Shown here piece by piece: positions 19,130-28,899 of a stretch of DNA of 64,000 nucleotides. Each line of letters opens with the position of its first letter. Position 1 is the first letter of the stretch. Source of the DNA: Xanthobacteraceae bacterium (lineage in GTDB: Bacteria; Pseudomonadota; Alphaproteobacteria; Rhizobiales; Xanthobacteraceae). Under the pieces are notes generated by a model. The model saw only the letters and a list, made by a program, of their open reading frames with translations. It did not search any database and had not been told where the DNA came from. Made by a program: the position numbers and the translations under genes. Location: NCBI GenBank assembly GCA_019635635.1, contig JAHBZB010000001.1, positions 186,001 through 250,000 on the forward strand, read 5' to 3'.

Positions 19130-19705
19130 CTATTTCGCCTCGCGGCCGAGCCGGCGCATGGTCTCCAATCCGCGTGCGCGGGACGCCGGGTTTTCCACGG
19201 TGCCGATGAGCGTTTGCCGGACCGGCTTGATGCCTACGAAATAGAGAATGTTTCGCCTGAGGCTGCTTACGCTGTGCGAGAAAAAGAACAGGCGATAGAA
19301 AAATCCCGGCATGCCCATGGTCACGGCCACGCGGGCGGATTTTCCTTTTAACAGCCCGCCTGAAAGCGCGCGCTTGCCGGTACCGATCGCAAAGCCGGGA
19401 CGAAACACTTGCTCGAAAAAGCCCTTAAGAAGCCCCGGCATCGCCCCGAGCCAGAGCGGAAACAGAATGACGACGTGGTCAGCCCAGGCAATCGTTGCTT
19501 GCGCGTCCTTGACGGCGGCCGGCACTTCGCCCTTTTCCCAATCCTTGCCGGAGCGCAGCACCTCGATGCCCGCGCTCGCAATCTCGATCGTGCGGACTTC
19601 GTGACCGGCGTCTTTCGCAGACGTTGCATAAGCCGCGGCAAGCACGTGCCCGAAGCGGGCGGGATCGGGATCGGGATGCCCGTCGATGACCACGATCTTT
19701 TTCAT
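19130..19705 (-). CDS. NAD(P)H-dependent oxidoreductase, flavodoxin-like fold
   Basis: 191 residues of the Flavodoxin_2 (NQO/MdaB-type quinone reductase) family. KIVVIDGHPDPDPARFGHVLA is the FMN-phosphate binding loop, and ADHVVILFPLWLGAMPGLLKGFFEQVFRPGFAI is the hallmark central segment. It probably performs two-electron reduction of quinones or similar acceptors. It converges on yejF with one base between the stops. Confidence 0.87.
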   Translation of the reverse strand: MKKIVVIDGHPDPDPARFGHVLAAAYATSAKDAGHEVRTIEIASAGIEVLRSGKDWEKGEVPAAVKDAQATIAWADHVVILFPLWLGAMPGLLKGFFEQVFRPGFAIGTGKRALSGGLLKGKSARVAVTMGMPGFFYRLFFFSHSVSSLRRNILYFVGIKPVRQTLIGTVENPASRARGLETMRRLGREAK

Positions 19706-19758
19706 GGAGATCGTCTAGGAGAGGCATGACAATCCGTAATTGATATTCCGCAATCGCC

Positions 19759-20607
19759 TTAGGGACGCCGGACGGCGATCACTTCCGAACCGGTTGCGCG
19801 AATTCGCGCGATTGCGTCGGAGAGCGGCTCCATCGCCACCGCCATGTGGAACGCATTCGCGTGGAGCAATTTGCCCTCGCCCGCGTAAAAACCGACATGG
19901 CCTTTCCAGAATATCAGGTCGCCGCGTGCGAGCGCATTTTCGTCGTCCGAGAACGAAACCGGCGTGCCGATCTTCTGCTGCATGTCGCTGTCGCGAGGGC
20001 ATTCGCGGCCCGTGCTCTGGAGCGCAAGCTGTACGAGCCCCGAGCAATCGAGACCCGCGGAAGTCTTGCCGCCCCAGAGATAAGGCGTGCCGAGAAACCG
20101 GCTTGCCACCTCGACCGCATCCTGCTCGCGGAAATCCAGCGCCGCGAGGTGCTGCTTCGGAATAAAGCCGCCATTCGCGATCACGGCGAACATCCCCTCC
20201 TCGCGAAGGACCGCGATCTCGCTGCCGAAAGAGAGCGACGCCATCGGCGGTGATTTGATGTCGGATTTCGGGAAGATAAAAGTCCGCAGCGCGCGGACGC
20301 GATGCGCCGGCTTTGCGCTTTCTTTCGCGAGCGCATTCGACGGCAGCCAGCCGACATAGCGGTCGCGCGCAAGCTGGCCCCAGCACCAGCCTTCGTCGGT
20401 TTCTTCGTAGATGACGACGCGCTCGCCATGCAGCGCTTCGGTATCCAACATGGCTTCGGAAGTCGGGGCGCTGCGCAGCGGCGCGGAAACATCGACGACC
20501 TGCATCGTGACGCCGTCCACGAAACGCGCGGCTTCTACCTTGCCGCGCAAGTAAGAGGCCGCGAGATCGGGACGCGCGGGCGTGAGCCGCTTCTCGAAAT
20601 CGCTCAT
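19759..20607 (-). CDS. NlpC/P60 family C40 cysteine peptidase with SH3b domains
   Basis: A 282-residue peptidoglycan hydrolase of the gamma-D-glutamyl-diamino acid endopeptidase type. Two bacterial SH3-like regions (about 35-95 and 108-155) precede the catalytic NlpC/P60 domain with C188 (LDCSGLVQL), H237 (GHVGFY) and H249 (LLHANAF). No signal peptide is visible, which suggests action on recycled or imported muropeptides in the cytoplasm. The ATG overlaps the stop codon of the MarR gene by 4 bp. Confidence 0.9.
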   Translation of the reverse strand: MSDFEKRLTPARPDLAASYLRGKVEAARFVDGVTMQVVDVSAPLRSAPTSEAMLDTEALHGERVVIYEETDEGWCWGQLARDRYVGWLPSNALAKESAKPAHRVRALRTFIFPKSDIKSPPMASLSFGSEIAVLREEGMFAVIANGGFIPKQHLAALDFREQDAVEVASRFLGTPYLWGGKTSAGLDCSGLVQLALQSTGRECPRDSDMQQKIGTPVSFSDDENALARGDLIFWKGHVGFYAGEGKLLHANAFHMAVAMEPLSDAIARIRATGSEVIAVRRP

Positions 20608-20954
20608 AGCGGCAACTCTTTGGCTTTCGCGACCATGAGATCGCCGAGCCGCTCGACGTAAAGCGCGCCCTTCACGGTGCGCTGCACGAGCACGTTGCGG
20701 CGATCGGAAGGATCGCGGCGGCGCTGCAACAGCTCCATGCGGCCCATGGTGTCGAGCGCGCGGGTGATCACGGGTTTGGTGACGTTCAACTTGGCGGCGA
20801 GACCGCGTACCGTATGCGGCGGTTGCTCGAGATAAACGGTGAGCAGAATCGTAATCTGCCGCGCCGAGAGGTCGCGATCGTCGTCGCGAACCATCTCGTA
20901 ATTCAGGTCGTGCAGGAGCTTCAGCGCCTGCGACGGACGGATTTCGACAGCCAC
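20604..20954 (-). CDS. MarR family transcriptional regulator
   Basis: Compact 116-residue winged-helix repressor. The recognition helix region LAAKLNVTKPVITRALDTM is followed by the wing RRRDPSDRRNVLVQRT, the conserved D-x-R-D/R-R wing of MarR proteins. Shorter than typical MarR proteins (about 140-150), mostly at the C-terminal dimerisation helix. It is translationally coupled to the downstream NlpC/P60 gene, so autoregulation of the pair is likely, but no operator was identified. Confidence 0.87.
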   Translation of the reverse strand: MAVEIRPSQALKLLHDLNYEMVRDDDRDLSARQITILLTVYLEQPPHTVRGLAAKLNVTKPVITRALDTMGRMELLQRRRDPSDRRNVLVQRTVKGALYVERLGDLMVAKAKELPL

Positions 20955-21016
20955 GGCTCGCTCGATAAATCGTTTCGGAGCCGTATCATTTCAGGCGCCG
21001 CCGCACCGCGCAAGCC

Positions 21017-22438
21017 TCAGCCGTAGCGTTCGGTTAACAGCGCATAGAGCGCGCGCGCCGAATGCGCCTCGCCGCCTTCGGGGCGGCCCGGCTTCTCTTT
21101 CGGATTCCACGCGAAGATGTCGAGATGCAGCCAACTCTTTGCCTGCGCGACGAATTTGGAAAGGAACAGTGCCGCGACAATCGCGCCTGCGTGGCCGCCG
21201 CCGACGTTGTTGGTGTCGGCGGTGCGCGAACTCAGCATCTCCATGTAAGGCTGCCACAACGGCAGGCGCCACAGTGGGTCGGCTTGCTCCGCCGAATGTT
21301 TCGCGAGCGCATTCCAGAGTGCGTCGTCGTTCGTGAACGCCGGCGGGATTTCAGGTCCGAGCGCCACGCGCGCCGCACCCGTGAGCGTCGCGAAGTCGAT
21401 CAACAGCTCGGGCTTCTCTTCGTCGGCCAGTGTCAGCGCGTCCGCGAGCACGAGGCGGCCTTCGGCATCGGTGTTGCCGATCTCGACCGTAATGCCCTTA
21501 CGGCTCTTGAAGATGTCGCCGGGACGGAAAGCGATGCCGGAGATCGAATTTTCCACCGCGGGAACGATCACGCGAAGCCGGACTTTCAGCTTCGCGTCCA
21601 TGATCATGTGCGCGAGCGCGAGCGAAGCGGCGGCACCGCCCATGTCCTTCTTCATGAGCAACATTCCGGCGCTTGGCTTGATGTCGAGGCCGCCGGTATC
21701 GAAGCAAACGCCTTTGCCGACCAGCGTCACTTTCGGGTGCGAAGGCTTGCCCCAGGTGAACTCGACGAGGCGCGGCGCGCGTTCGCTGCCCTGCCCGACG
21801 GCATAGACCAGCGGGAAATTTTTCTTGAGCAAGTCCTTGCCGGCGACGCTCGAAACTTTCGCGCCGTGCTTCTTCGCGAGCTTGCGGATCGCGGCTTCCA
21901 GTTCGGCGGGGCCGAGATCGTTCGCAGGCGTGTTCACGAGATCGCGGGCGAGCGAAACACCTTCGGCGATGCGCGTGACTTCCTTCGCATCGATGCCGGA
22001 CGGCACCACGAGCCGCGGCGCTTTCTTCTTGCCGTCGCGGTAGCGCGTGAAGCGGTAGGAACCGAGCGCGAAGGCGATCGCGGCCATGCGCGCGTCCTTC
22101 GGCGCTTGCGCAAATTTCCAGTCGCCCTCCGGCAGCACGGTCGCGAGTTTTCCCGCAAGCAGCGGATCGGGAAATTTCGCATTCTTCTTGCCGAGCCCGA
22201 ACAGGCATCCCGCAATGCCGCCCTTGCCGTCCGGAAGTACGAGATGCCGGCCGGCATCGGGCGCGAAACCGGAGGCTTCGGCAAAGGCGCGGGCGGCTGC
22301 GGGCAGGCTTTCGCGAACCTCTTTCCATGATGCGTCATCGACGCACCAGATGGGCTTGGCTTGGGCGGAGGCAGGCACGAGGGCGAAATGAGGAGCTTGG
22401 TCCAAGGGGATTTTTCCGTGTTTTTTGCCGTCTACCAC
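21017..22438 (-). CDS. Leucyl aminopeptidase family protein (M17)
   Basis: Cytosolic dinuclear-metal aminopeptidase, 473 residues. The catalytic domain shows GKGVCFDTGGLDIKPSAGM with the metal-binding Asp and Lys, MKKDMGGAA, and NTDAEGRLVLADAL with its Asp/Glu ligands. The N-terminal non-catalytic domain is shorter than that of E. coli PepA and resembles the PepB/alphaproteobacterial subgroup. Start is GTG at 22438; no in-frame ATG exists before the catalytic part. Divergent from tadD. Confidence 0.92.
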   Translation of the reverse strand: MVDGKKHGKIPLDQAPHFALVPASAQAKPIWCVDDASWKEVRESLPAAARAFAEASGFAPDAGRHLVLPDGKGGIAGCLFGLGKKNAKFPDPLLAGKLATVLPEGDWKFAQAPKDARMAAIAFALGSYRFTRYRDGKKKAPRLVVPSGIDAKEVTRIAEGVSLARDLVNTPANDLGPAELEAAIRKLAKKHGAKVSSVAGKDLLKKNFPLVYAVGQGSERAPRLVEFTWGKPSHPKVTLVGKGVCFDTGGLDIKPSAGMLLMKKDMGGAAASLALAHMIMDAKLKVRLRVIVPAVENSISGIAFRPGDIFKSRKGITVEIGNTDAEGRLVLADALTLADEEKPELLIDFATLTGAARVALGPEIPPAFTNDDALWNALAKHSAEQADPLWRLPLWQPYMEMLSSRTADTNNVGGGHAGAIVAALFLSKFVAQAKSWLHLDIFAWNPKEKPGRPEGGEAHSARALYALLTERYG

Positions 22439-22545
22439 GCCGGAATAGCCTGAGAAAGCGGGCTTAACGCAGCGTTAGGGTTAACTCTCTATTGCTTTGC
22501 GGAGCCTTCCGGCCTCCGCGGCCGGCAGGCGCGCGGAGTAATTGT

Positions 22546-23352
22546 ATGCAGTGTAATCCCGCAATCCGGAAGCAGCAGCGCTTCCTCGACAGCGTCTCGA
22601 AGTTCGCGCTTCTCGCCGTGCTTGCCGCGTCTCTCGGCGCCTGCGCCACCAAGCCGAACAGCAACGACATCACAGGCTCCATCCAGAGCCCGTTTCGCGC
22701 AACGGCGAATGACCCGCGTGCCGAGACCGAGCGGCTCGGACAGGCCTACCAGGCGCAGCCCGCCGACCCCGAGACCGCGATCGCCTATGCCCAAGCGCTT
22801 CGCCGCTCCGACCAGAACGCGCAGGCCGTCGCGGTGCTGGAACAGGCGGCGCTCAAGAATCCGAAACACAAGGGCGTACTCGGCGAATATGGCCGCGCGC
22901 TCGCCGAAGTCGGACGGCTCCAGCAGGCGCTCGACGTGCTTTCGCGCGCGCATACGCCCGACCGGCCCGACTGGCGTATCCTGAACGCGCAGGGCGCGAT
23001 CCAGGACCAGCTCGGCAACTACAGGGAAGCGCGCCGCTACTACCAGACCGCGCTCAAGATGGCGCCGGAAGAACCCGCGATCCTTTCGAATCTGGGGCTT
23101 TCCTACATTCTCTCGAAAGATCTGAAGCAGGCCGAAACGACGCTGCGGCGTGCCGCCGCCAACCCGCGCGCGGAGAAGCGCGTGCGGCAGAACCTCGCGC
23201 TCTCGCTCGCATTGCAGGGCAAATTCGACGAGGCGGAGAAGATCGCAGCCGGCGACCTGCCGCCGGAGGAAGCCAGCGCCAACATCGCGGCACTGCGCGA
23301 CATGATCCGCCAGCAGCAACAGCCGCGTAACATCCCGCGCACGCAGTCCTGA
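22546..23352 (+). CDS. tadD: Tad pilus lipoprotein with TPR repeats (TadD-like)
   Basis: 268 residues. A type II signal (LLAVLAASLGAC) with a lipobox cysteine near residue 36 anchors it to the outer membrane. Tetratricopeptide repeats follow (about 65-235), e.g. GNYREARRYYQTALKMAPEEP. TadD acts as a pilotin-like assembly factor for Flp pili. I start at the ATG after GGAG (22535-22538); the frame extends 18 codons further. It is on the opposite strand to the rest of the Tad genes and converges on tadC. Confidence 0.88.
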   Translation: MQCNPAIRKQQRFLDSVSKFALLAVLAASLGACATKPNSNDITGSIQSPFRATANDPRAETERLGQAYQAQPADPETAIAYAQALRRSDQNAQAVAVLEQAALKNPKHKGVLGEYGRALAEVGRLQQALDVLSRAHTPDRPDWRILNAQGAIQDQLGNYREARRYYQTALKMAPEEPAILSNLGLSYILSKDLKQAETTLRRAAANPRAEKRVRQNLALSLALQGKFDEAEKIAAGDLPPEEASANIAALRDMIRQQQQPRNIPRTQS

Positions 23353-23376
23353 AGTCCCTGTCCGGAGCGAAAAGGA

Positions 23377-23403
23377 AACGCCCGCTTTCGAGCGGGCGTT
23401 TTT
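23377..23403. terminator. Bidirectional terminator between tadD and tadC
   Basis: Perfect 10-bp stem AACGCCCGCT-ttcg-AGCGGGCGTT with a UUCG-type loop, T-run on the plus side and a T-rich tract on the minus side. It lies between two convergent genes. Confidence 0.85.
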
Positions 23404-23405
23404 CG

Positions 23406-24380
23406 TTACTTGAGTTCCATCACCCGGATCGCGGCCGGGCCCATGATGACGATGAACAACACCGGCAGGAAGAACAGGATCATCGGCACGGTGAGTTTCG
23501 GCGGCAGCGCTGCCGCTTTCTTCTCGGCTTCGGACATGCGCTGGTCGCGGATTTCCTGCGCCAGCACGCGCAGCGCCTGCGCGAGTGGCGTACCGTAGCG
23601 CTCGGCCTGAATGAGCGCGGTACAGACCGCCTTCACACCATCGATGCCGGTCCGGATGGCAAGATTTTCGAAGGCCTGCCTGCGGTCCTGCAAATACGAC
23701 AGCTCCGCTGTCGTCAGCGTCAGTTCTTCCGCGAGCGGCACCGATTGCGAGCCGACTTCCTGGCTGACGCGCTTGAAGGCGGCGTCGATCGACATGCCGG
23801 ACTCCACGCAGATCAGAAGCAGGTCAAGTGCATCGGGAAACGCGCGGCGAATGGATTGCTGGCGGCGCGTAATCACATTCTTCAGAAAAAGCTGCGGCGC
23901 CTTCATGCCGAGAAAGGCCGCGCCGATGCAGATGCCGAGCTTGACCATCGGCGGCTGATTGATCGGCACCAGCACGAATAAATAGAATACCGCGAAGAGG
24001 AACATCGCGATGGGAACGACCATGCGAAAGAACAGAAACGTAACCTGCGGGCCCTGCCCGCGGTAGCCGGCCTGCACCAGCTTTATCTTCGCCTCTTCCT
24101 CGCCGACCCACTTCTTCAGGTCGAGCTTCTCGACGATGTTCTGCATGAAGGCCTTCGGCGTCGGCCGCAGGTTGACCTTCTCGCCGCGAGCGAGCTTCTC
24201 GCGCTCGCGCGCCCGAATCTGGCCGCGCTCGACGGCAAGCGTCTTCATGCGCCGGTCGAGACCATCGCCGGAGATGAACGGCATCGCGATCGTATAGATC
24301 GTCGCAATCACCGCGATCGCGGTGAACAGCGTCGTCATGAAGCGGGCGTCGCTCAGCCTGTCATATATCAGATCGACCAT
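23406..24380 (-). CDS. tadC: Tad pilus assembly inner-membrane protein TadC
   Basis: 324 residues with a type II secretion GspF domain (about 150-290), flanked by hydrophobic segments at the N-terminus (TTLFTAIAVIATIYTIAM), centre and C-terminus (VPMILFFLPVLFIVIMGPA). With TadB it forms the inner-membrane platform. ATG at 24380 (MVDLIYDRLSD), 11 bp after tadB; the much longer open frame upstream is an out-of-frame shadow of tadB and cpaF. Confidence 0.93.
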   Translation of the reverse strand: MVDLIYDRLSDARFMTTLFTAIAVIATIYTIAMPFISGDGLDRRMKTLAVERGQIRAREREKLARGEKVNLRPTPKAFMQNIVEKLDLKKWVGEEEAKIKLVQAGYRGQGPQVTFLFFRMVVPIAMFLFAVFYLFVLVPINQPPMVKLGICIGAAFLGMKAPQLFLKNVITRRQQSIRRAFPDALDLLLICVESGMSIDAAFKRVSQEVGSQSVPLAEELTLTTAELSYLQDRRQAFENLAIRTGIDGVKAVCTALIQAERYGTPLAQALRVLAQEIRDQRMSEAEKKAAALPPKLTVPMILFFLPVLFIVIMGPAAIRVMELK

Positions 24381-24391
24381 CGGGTCCGCCC

Positions 24392-25372
24392 TTAGAAATC
24401 GAAGTTGATCATGCGCTTCATGACAAAGACGCCCATCAGCATCCACACCACCGAACCGGCCATCAGCACGCGGCCCATCGACGTCGTCCAAAGCAATTCG
24501 ATATAGCCGGGGCTCGTCAGGTAAACGAGCGTCATGACCGCGAAGGGGAGCGATGCGATAATGGCGGCAGAGGCCTTGGCCTCCATCGACATCGCCTTGA
24601 TTTTTTCCGCCATCTTCTTGCGCTCGCGCAACACGCGCGAAAGATTGCCGAGCGCTTCGGAAAGGTTGCCGCCGGCCTGCTGCTGAATCGCAAGTACGAT
24701 ACCGAAGAAGTTCGCTTCCGCCAGCGGCACGCGCTCGTACATTTTCGAGGCCGAATCCGAAAGCGACATGCCGACGGCCTGGCCTTCGGCGATCTGGCGG
24801 AATTCGCCTTTTACCGGCTCGACGGTTTCGTTCGCGATGATGCGGATACAGTCGCCGATCGGAAGACCGGCTTTCACGCCGCGCACGATGACGTCGATCG
24901 CGTTCGGAAGCTCGCTGATGAATTTGTTTTCGCGCTTCTTCTTCCGATAACCCAGAAACCAGCGCGGAATGCCGAAAGCTCCCGCGAGAAACGCTGGGAC
25001 AGCGAGCAGAAGGCCCATGCCGGACAGATACATCAGCACGAAGCATACGAGGCCGGCTGCCGCGCTGAACATGTAGAACTGCCGTTTGCCGATCGAGAGA
25101 CCGGCCTGTTGCAGGCGAACCTCGATCGGCGGATTCTTGACGTTCCGGCGGCGTGCTTCGAGATGCTTCAGCGATTCTTCGACCTGCTGCCTGCGCGTCG
25201 TGGCCGCGTCCGCACTCTTCGCCCGTCCGCGCTTGGCCTGAATCTCGTCGACCGATATTTCCTTCAGCCGCTGCTCGACGCGCTTCTCTCCCGAGATCAT
25301 CGGGTAGATGAAGACGTAAAGCACGCCGCCGACGGCGACCGTGATCAGGAATGCGAAGGCGACCGAACTCAT
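24392..25372 (-). CDS. tadB: Tad pilus assembly inner-membrane protein TadB
   Basis: 326 residues, GspF-domain membrane protein and paralogue of TadC. N-terminal TM (AFLITVAVGGVLYVFIYPM), a cytoplasmic basic region, two central TMs, then the GspF core with GLPIGDCIRIIANE and QQQAGGNLSEALGNLSRVLRER, the most conserved part. Its start codon overlaps the cpaF stop (ATGA). Confidence 0.94.
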   Translation of the reverse strand: MSSVAFAFLITVAVGGVLYVFIYPMISGEKRVEQRLKEISVDEIQAKRGRAKSADAATTRRQQVEESLKHLEARRRNVKNPPIEVRLQQAGLSIGKRQFYMFSAAAGLVCFVLMYLSGMGLLLAVPAFLAGAFGIPRWFLGYRKKKRENKFISELPNAIDVIVRGVKAGLPIGDCIRIIANETVEPVKGEFRQIAEGQAVGMSLSDSASKMYERVPLAEANFFGIVLAIQQQAGGNLSEALGNLSRVLRERKKMAEKIKAMSMEAKASAAIIASLPFAVMTLVYLTSPGYIELLWTTSMGRVLMAGSVVWMLMGVFVMKRMINFDF

Positions 25373-26877
25373 TTGCGGCCCAGCACGTCGTCGATTTCAG
25401 CACCGTCCAGCGCCGCGGCGAGCCGCGTCTGCTCGCCATAATACTTGGCGCGATCCCAGAAGCGCGGCTGGCCGATGCCGGTCGAACGGTGGCGGCCGAG
25501 CAGATTGCCGTTCTGATCTTCGCCGAGATAGTCGAACACGAAGAGGTCCTGCGTGGTGACGACTTCGCCTTCCATGCCGACCACTTCGGTGACATGCGTG
25601 ATGCGGCGGGAACCGTCGCGCATGCGCGAGGCCTGAATGATGACGTCGATCGAGGACACCACCATTTCGCGGATGGTACGCGGCGGCAGCGAAAAGCCGC
25701 CCATGGTGATCATCGATTCCAGACGGGAGAGCGCTTCGCGCGGGGAGTTCGCGTGCAGCGTGCCCATCGAGCCGTCGTGGCCGGTGTTCATGGCCTGCAA
25801 CAGGTCGAACGCCTCGGGTCCGCGGACTTCGCCGACGATGATGCGCTCGGGACGCATACGAAGACAGTTTCGCACCAGATCGCGCATCGTGACCTGGCCT
25901 TCGCCTTCCAGGTTCGGCGGTCGCGTTTCCAGGCGCACGACGTGCGGCTGCTGGAGCTGCAATTCGGCGGCGTCTTCGCAGGTGATGATGCGCTCGTCGT
26001 TGTCGATATAGGCGGTGAGACAGTTCAGCAGCGTCGTTTTACCCGAGCCGGTGCCGCCGGAAATCAGCGTGTTCACGCGGCAACGGCCGATGATGCGCAG
26101 CAATTCCGCGCCCTGATCGGAGACCGAGCCGAACTTGACGAGATCGGAAAGCTTGAGCTTGTCCTTCTTGAACTTACGAATGGTGAGCGCGGGACCGTCG
26201 ATCGAAAGCGGCGGCACAATCACGTTGACGCGCGAGCCGTCCGGCAGGCGGGCGTCGCAGATCGGCGAGGATTCGTCGACACGGCGGCCGATCTGGCTGA
26301 CGATGCGCTGGCAGATGTTGTGAAGCTGCTGGTTGTCGCGGAAGCGGATTCCGGTCTGCTGAATCTTGCCCTTGACTTCGATGTAGACCGTGTTCGCGCC
26401 ATTCACCATGATGTCGGCGATGTCGTCGCGCGCAAGCAGCGGCTCCAGCGGACCGTAACCGAGCACGTCGTTGCAGATGTCGTCGAGCAGTTCTTCCTGT
26501 TCGGCAATCGACATCACGACGTTCTTGATCGTGATGATCTCGATGACGATGTCGCGGATTTCTTCGCGCGCGGCGATCGGCTCGAGCTTCGCGAGCTGGG
26601 TCAGGTCGATCGCCTCGATCAGCGCGCCGAAAATCTGGCCCTTGACCTCGTAGAAGCTTTCCGAGCGCTGATTGCTCATCATCGGCGGCGGCGCGGCGGG
26701 CGCAAGCGGCGGCGCCGAAAGCGACGGAGCCTTTGCCGGCTGCTTAGGCGCGAAATCGGAAACGGTCGCGGGCGGCAGCATCTGCGCCGGTGCCGGCTGC
26801 GGCGCAGGTTGCGCCGGTTGACGCGGTGTCTCCCGCAAACCGGTGTCGCCGCCGCTATTGCCTCTTTTGCCGAACAT
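25369..26877 (-). CDS. cpaF: Tad pilus ATPase CpaF/TadA
   Basis: Hexameric VirB11-like secretion ATPase that powers Flp pilus assembly (502 residues). Walker [15 protein letters not shown] is at about 270-283, the Asp box and [21 protein letters not shown] follow, and the His box contains [20 protein letters not shown]. The first about 75 residues are a Pro/Ala-rich flexible leader. 21 bp after cpaE, overlapping tadB. Confidence 0.96.
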   Translation of the reverse strand: MFGKRGNSGGDTGLRETPRQPAQPAPQPAPAQMLPPATVSDFAPKQPAKAPSLSAPPLAPAAPPPMMSNQRSESFYEVKGQIFGALIEAIDLTQLAKLEPIAAREEIRDIVIEIITIKNVVMSIAEQEELLDDICNDVLGYGPLEPLLARDDIADIMVNGANTVYIEVKGKIQQTGIRFRDNQQLHNICQRIVSQIGRRVDESSPICDARLPDGSRVNVIVPPLSIDGPALTIRKFKKDKLKLSDLVKFGSVSDQGAELLRIIGRCRVNTLISGGTGSGKTTLLNCLTAYIDNDERIITCEDAAELQLQQPHVVRLETRPPNLEGEGQVTMRDLVRNCLRMRPERIIVGEVRGPEAFDLLQAMNTGHDGSMGTLHANSPREALSRLESMITMGGFSLPPRTIREMVVSSIDVIIQASRMRDGSRRITHVTEVVGMEGEVVTTQDLFVFDYLGEDQNGNLLGRHRSTGIGQPRFWDRAKYYGEQTRLAAALDGAEIDDVLGRK

Positions 26878-26898
26878 TCCGAACCCCGAACCTGCGAA

Positions 26899-28164
26899 CT
26901 ACTTCTTCAAGCCTCTTAGCTTGGCCAGCAGCGGCGAGAGCGCGCTGGTATTCTGCTTCCTTGCTTCCGAACGGCCGGTGATGGTCTTCGCGATCTGGAG
27001 GAAGGTTTCGGCGGTCTTATGCTTGGCCGATACCTCGGCGATCATCTGACCGTTGTTCGAGGCGGTGCCGAATATCTGCGGCTCGAACGGAATCGCGGCG
27101 ATCGGCTCGGCGCCGAGCGCCTTTGCGAAATCCGCCGTTTTTACCTCGGGCCGCTTCGGTATGCCGACCTGGTTCAAGAGATACATCGGCGCGCGATCAT
27201 TTGGCCGCGCGGCCCTGGCGAGATCGAACATGTTCTTGGCATTGCGCAGGTTAGCGAGATCGGGCGCCGCGACGATCAGAATGTCGTCCGCCGCAAGCAG
27301 CGCGCGCTTGGCCCAACCACTCCAGACGTGCGGCAGGTCCAGCACGATCACCGGAACGGAAGCGCGCAACGTATCGAAGATCGGCTCGAAGCCTTCCGGC
27401 GAAATGTCATACTCGCGGTCCAGCGTCGCGGGCGCGGCGAGCAGGCTCAGGTGATCGGTGCATTTCGAAAGCAGGCGATCGACGAATGCGTTATCGACGC
27501 GATCAGGCGAAAACACCGCGTCGGCGATGCCCTGCGGCGGATCCTGATTGAAGTCGAGACCGGCGGTGCCGAACGGAAGATCGAGATCGGCGACGACGGT
27601 GTCAATCGCAAGGTCGCGGGAAATCGCGAAGCCCAGATTGTGCGCAACGGCGGAAGCGCCCACGCCGCCCTTGGCGCCGATCACCGCGATGATACGGCCG
27701 ACCGGCTTCGCATCGGCGGCGCCATATAAACCCGAGATCGCAGCGACGATATCGAGCGGCGCAAGCGGCGCAACCAGATAGTCGCTGACGCCGCGGCGGA
27801 CGAGTTCGCGATACAGAATGATGTCGTTGACGCGGCCGACGACCAGCACCCGCGTGCCCTCGTCGCAGCTCTCGGCGAGCCGGTCTAGGCCTTCGAGGAG
27901 CGCGTTTCCGTGCCCGTTGTATTCGACCAGAATCACGTTCGGCGTCGCGGCACCGCGATAGGCTTCTTCCGCGGCAGGAAGGCCACCCATGGAAACCTTC
28001 ACATGCGCGCGCGCCATGCGCCGGTCGGCGCCGGCAGCCTGCACGGAATGTGCGAGTTCGGGCGTTTCGCAGAAGGCCTGAATCGTAATGCGCGGCACCG
28101 GAGCGATGTGGTGCTCCGGTTCGGCAACGGCCTGATTATGCTCGAGTACGGGTGCGACTCTCAT
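26899..28164 (-). CDS. cpaE: Pilus localisation/assembly protein CpaE (TadZ)
   Basis: 421 residues: an N-terminal atypical receiver domain (about 25-135) without the usual phospho-acceptor context, then a MinD/ParA-like ATPase starting IAVIGAKGGVGASAVAHNLG (about 157-176). The P-loop is the deviant KGGVGAS form. TadZ/CpaE places the pilus machinery at the pole. The ATG at 28164 shares one base with the cpaD stop codon; a GTG one codon earlier is equally possible. Confidence 0.92.
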   Translation of the reverse strand: MRVAPVLEHNQAVAEPEHHIAPVPRITIQAFCETPELAHSVQAAGADRRMARAHVKVSMGGLPAAEEAYRGAATPNVILVEYNGHGNALLEGLDRLAESCDEGTRVLVVGRVNDIILYRELVRRGVSDYLVAPLAPLDIVAAISGLYGAADAKPVGRIIAVIGAKGGVGASAVAHNLGFAISRDLAIDTVVADLDLPFGTAGLDFNQDPPQGIADAVFSPDRVDNAFVDRLLSKCTDHLSLLAAPATLDREYDISPEGFEPIFDTLRASVPVIVLDLPHVWSGWAKRALLAADDILIVAAPDLANLRNAKNMFDLARAARPNDRAPMYLLNQVGIPKRPEVKTADFAKALGAEPIAAIPFEPQIFGTASNNGQMIAEVSAKHKTAETFLQIAKTITGRSEARKQNTSALSPLLAKLRGLKK

Positions 28165-28883
28165 CACTGTCCCACAGTGCTTGCTTTGGCGGTGTTCGGA
28201 TAAACCGTCGAAGGATCCTGCCCTGCGCGATATTTCTCCATCACGGCGCGGCGGCGCGCGGCATAAGATGGCTGCTCGGCGCGCGGCTGCACGAGGTCTT
28301 CCGGATTGGCGACCGAAGCCGCGAGGTTATGCTGGGTGGCGCAGCCGAAGTTGCGCATCGGATAGTTCTGCCAGCCTTCGAAGCTCGGCGTCACGCCGAG
28401 GTCGTCCTGACCGGCGTGGCAGCGGTTCGCAACCTGCGCGCTCACCGCGGGGAACGAAAGCCGGATCGGCGCGATATTCGACGGCGACGACGGCTGATAG
28501 GCGACGATCTGGATCGCGCGCGGCGGCACGCCGGATGCCGAAAGCAGGCTGCGCAGTTCGCGCAGCGTGCGGCTCGACGAAACTTCATTGCTGACGCCCG
28601 CCGGCAATTCGATCGTCATCGCGCCGGAAGCGTAGCGGCGCCACTGCGAAGCGAAGCCGCCGGCGAGTGCGCGCTGTTCGGGCGTCAGGCCGGTGCGGCC
28701 GGAGCCGATGAACATCTGTGCCGTGCGGGTGCCTTCATTGATCTGGATCGGATGCCGGTCGCGGTAATCCAGCGGCACCGTCCCGGTCACGATGCGGTCG
28801 GTCTGGCAACCCGCCATCGCGAGCGAAACGATTCCGAGCAGGAGCGCTGCGCGAAGGCGGCCGGAATTACTGGTTACTGACAT
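28164..28883 (-). CDS. cpaD: Pilus assembly lipoprotein CpaD
   Basis: About 239 residues, outer-membrane lipoprotein of the CpaD family with lipobox LAMAGC. Conserved blocks include VPLDYRDRHPIQI and the Cys-containing RCHAGQDDLGVTPSFEGWQNYPMRNFGCATQHNLAASVANPEDL near the C-terminus. It assists insertion of the CpaC secretin. Two adjacent ATGs (28886 and 28883) exist; the second has the better spacing from GGAG. Confidence 0.9.
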   Translation of the reverse strand: MSVTSNSGRLRAALLLGIVSLAMAGCQTDRIVTGTVPLDYRDRHPIQINEGTRTAQMFIGSGRTGLTPEQRALAGGFASQWRRYASGAMTIELPAGVSNEVSSSRTLRELRSLLSASGVPPRAIQIVAYQPSSPSNIAPIRLSFPAVSAQVANRCHAGQDDLGVTPSFEGWQNYPMRNFGCATQHNLAASVANPEDLVQPRAEQPSYAARRRAVMEKYRAGQDPSTVYPNTAKASTVGQ

Positions 28884-28899
28884 CATACGCTCCAACAAC

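Noticed and set aside
23406-25595. Single 729-codon frame covering tadC and part of tadB/cpaF
   Set aside because: Only the part from the ATG at 24380 matches TadC; upstream it is out of frame with tadB and cpaF, which have their own intact frames.
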